From NCBI GenBank assembly GCA_002403105.1, contig DHHD01000093.1, forward strand, positions 1,927 to 8,873: a stretch of 6,947 nt of DNA. Direction: 5' to 3'. The stretch is from Anaerolineaceae bacterium UBA4781 (GTDB taxonomy: Bacteria > Chloroflexota > Anaerolineae > Anaerolineales > Anaerolineaceae). The position numbers and the translations under genes were made by a program. The notes beneath the pieces are model-generated. The model was not told the origin of the DNA, made no database searches, and worked only from the letters and a program-made list of their open reading frames with translations. Below are positions 6,592-6,947 of this stretch, piece after piece; positions within the stretch are counted from its first letter, which is position 1; each line of letters begins with the position of its first letter.

Positions 6592-6947
6592 ATGAACAAA
6601 AAAATAATTCTGATCAGTGTTTTAGTTGCAGGCTTGCTGCTTTCGGCTTGCACTACCCAAACGGCTGAAGCAGCCCCTGAAGCCGAAGTTGTAGTTGCTG
6701 AACCAGCCCTTACCCTCAGTGGTGCTATCGAAGCTGCATGGACAGCGGATGAGTTGAAAGCTATGACCATGGTGGAAGCTGATTACACCAACAAAGATGG
6801 AGAAACCACCAAATTCAGTGGCGTTCCCATTGCTGACCTGTTGACCACTGCCGGTGTGACTGACTATGCTACCCTTACACTTGTTGCATCTGATGGTTTC
6901 AGCGCAGATGTCACCAAAGATGAATTGGCTGCTTGCGCGAACTGCAT
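6592..6947 (+). CDS. Lipoprotein with molybdopterin-oxidoreductase-like domain (partial, 3' end outside window)
   Basis: The first 118 codons are present and the reading frame is open at the window edge. AGGAGA (6581-6586) lies 5 nt before the ATG. The signal peptide ends in the lipobox LSAC with C20 as the lipidated residue, followed by a low-complexity Ala/Glu/Val linker (25-39). From about residue 40 the sequence (TADELKAM, YTNKDGE, FSGVPIADLLTTAGV at 75-89, SDGFSADVTKDEL at 100-112) resembles the small proteins related to the oxidoreductase molybdopterin-binding domain (PF00174, sulfite oxidase type). A CxxC pair, C115 and C118, stands at the visible end. The upstream Moco-type riboswitch fits this assignment. 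Small lipoproteins of this sort may bind the cofactor or only share the fold. No active-site residue can be confirmed from the visible part, so cofactor binding is inference. Confidence 0.75.
   Translation, partial: MNKKIILISVLVAGLLLSACTTQTAEAAPEAEVVVAEPALTLSGAIEAAWTADELKAMTMVEADYTNKDGETTKFSGVPIADLLTTAGVTDYATLTLVASDGFSADVTKDELAACANC

Noticed and set aside
6450..6668. Plus-strand open frame of 72 codons starting in the riboswitch
   Set aside because: It runs through the terminator and over the start of the lipoprotein gene in another frame, with no ribosome binding site.

Overview
The window looks like a chromosomal stretch from a bacterium of moderate G+C content that exports many proteins. 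The best guess is an anaerobic member of Chloroflexota, class Anaerolineae. That guess rests on family resemblance: a giant secreted LVIVD/CSLREA/beta-helix protein, lipoproteins with Ala/Glu-rich tails, and a small molybdopterin-domain lipoprotein. No rRNA, tRNA, transposase, CRISPR array or phage gene was seen.

Layout. Positions 1-285 hold no convincing gene, only a purine/pyrimidine-rich hairpin and the terminator of the next gene. Positions 286-3990 (minus) encode a secreted protein of 1234 residues. It has a signal peptide, about 14 LVIVD-type beta-propeller blades, a CSLREA-like motif, a right-handed parallel beta-helix and a C-terminal Ig-like domain. Its own promoter and terminator are visible. 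Positions 4246-5061 (minus) encode a complete classical short-chain dehydrogenase/reductase with its own promoter and terminator. Diverging from it, positions 5300-6316 (plus) encode a lipoprotein Ntn hydrolase of the choloylglycine hydrolase/linear amide C-N hydrolase type, with all expected catalytic residues.

The most informative region is 6349-6947. An extended -10 promoter is followed by an RNA element whose 3' half matches the molybdenum/tungsten cofactor (Moco) riboswitch. Next come a Rho-independent terminator and a mutually exclusive antiterminator pairing. The gene behind it, cut by the window edge, encodes a lipoprotein with a domain resembling the oxidoreductase molybdopterin-binding family. 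The RNA identity and the gene identity therefore support each other independently.

The genes do not form one operon. Each appears to have its own transcription unit, and three of the four products are exported. The common theme is cell-envelope or extracellular function, with the dehydrogenase as the only cytoplasmic enzyme. No pathway linking the four genes can be argued from the sequence.
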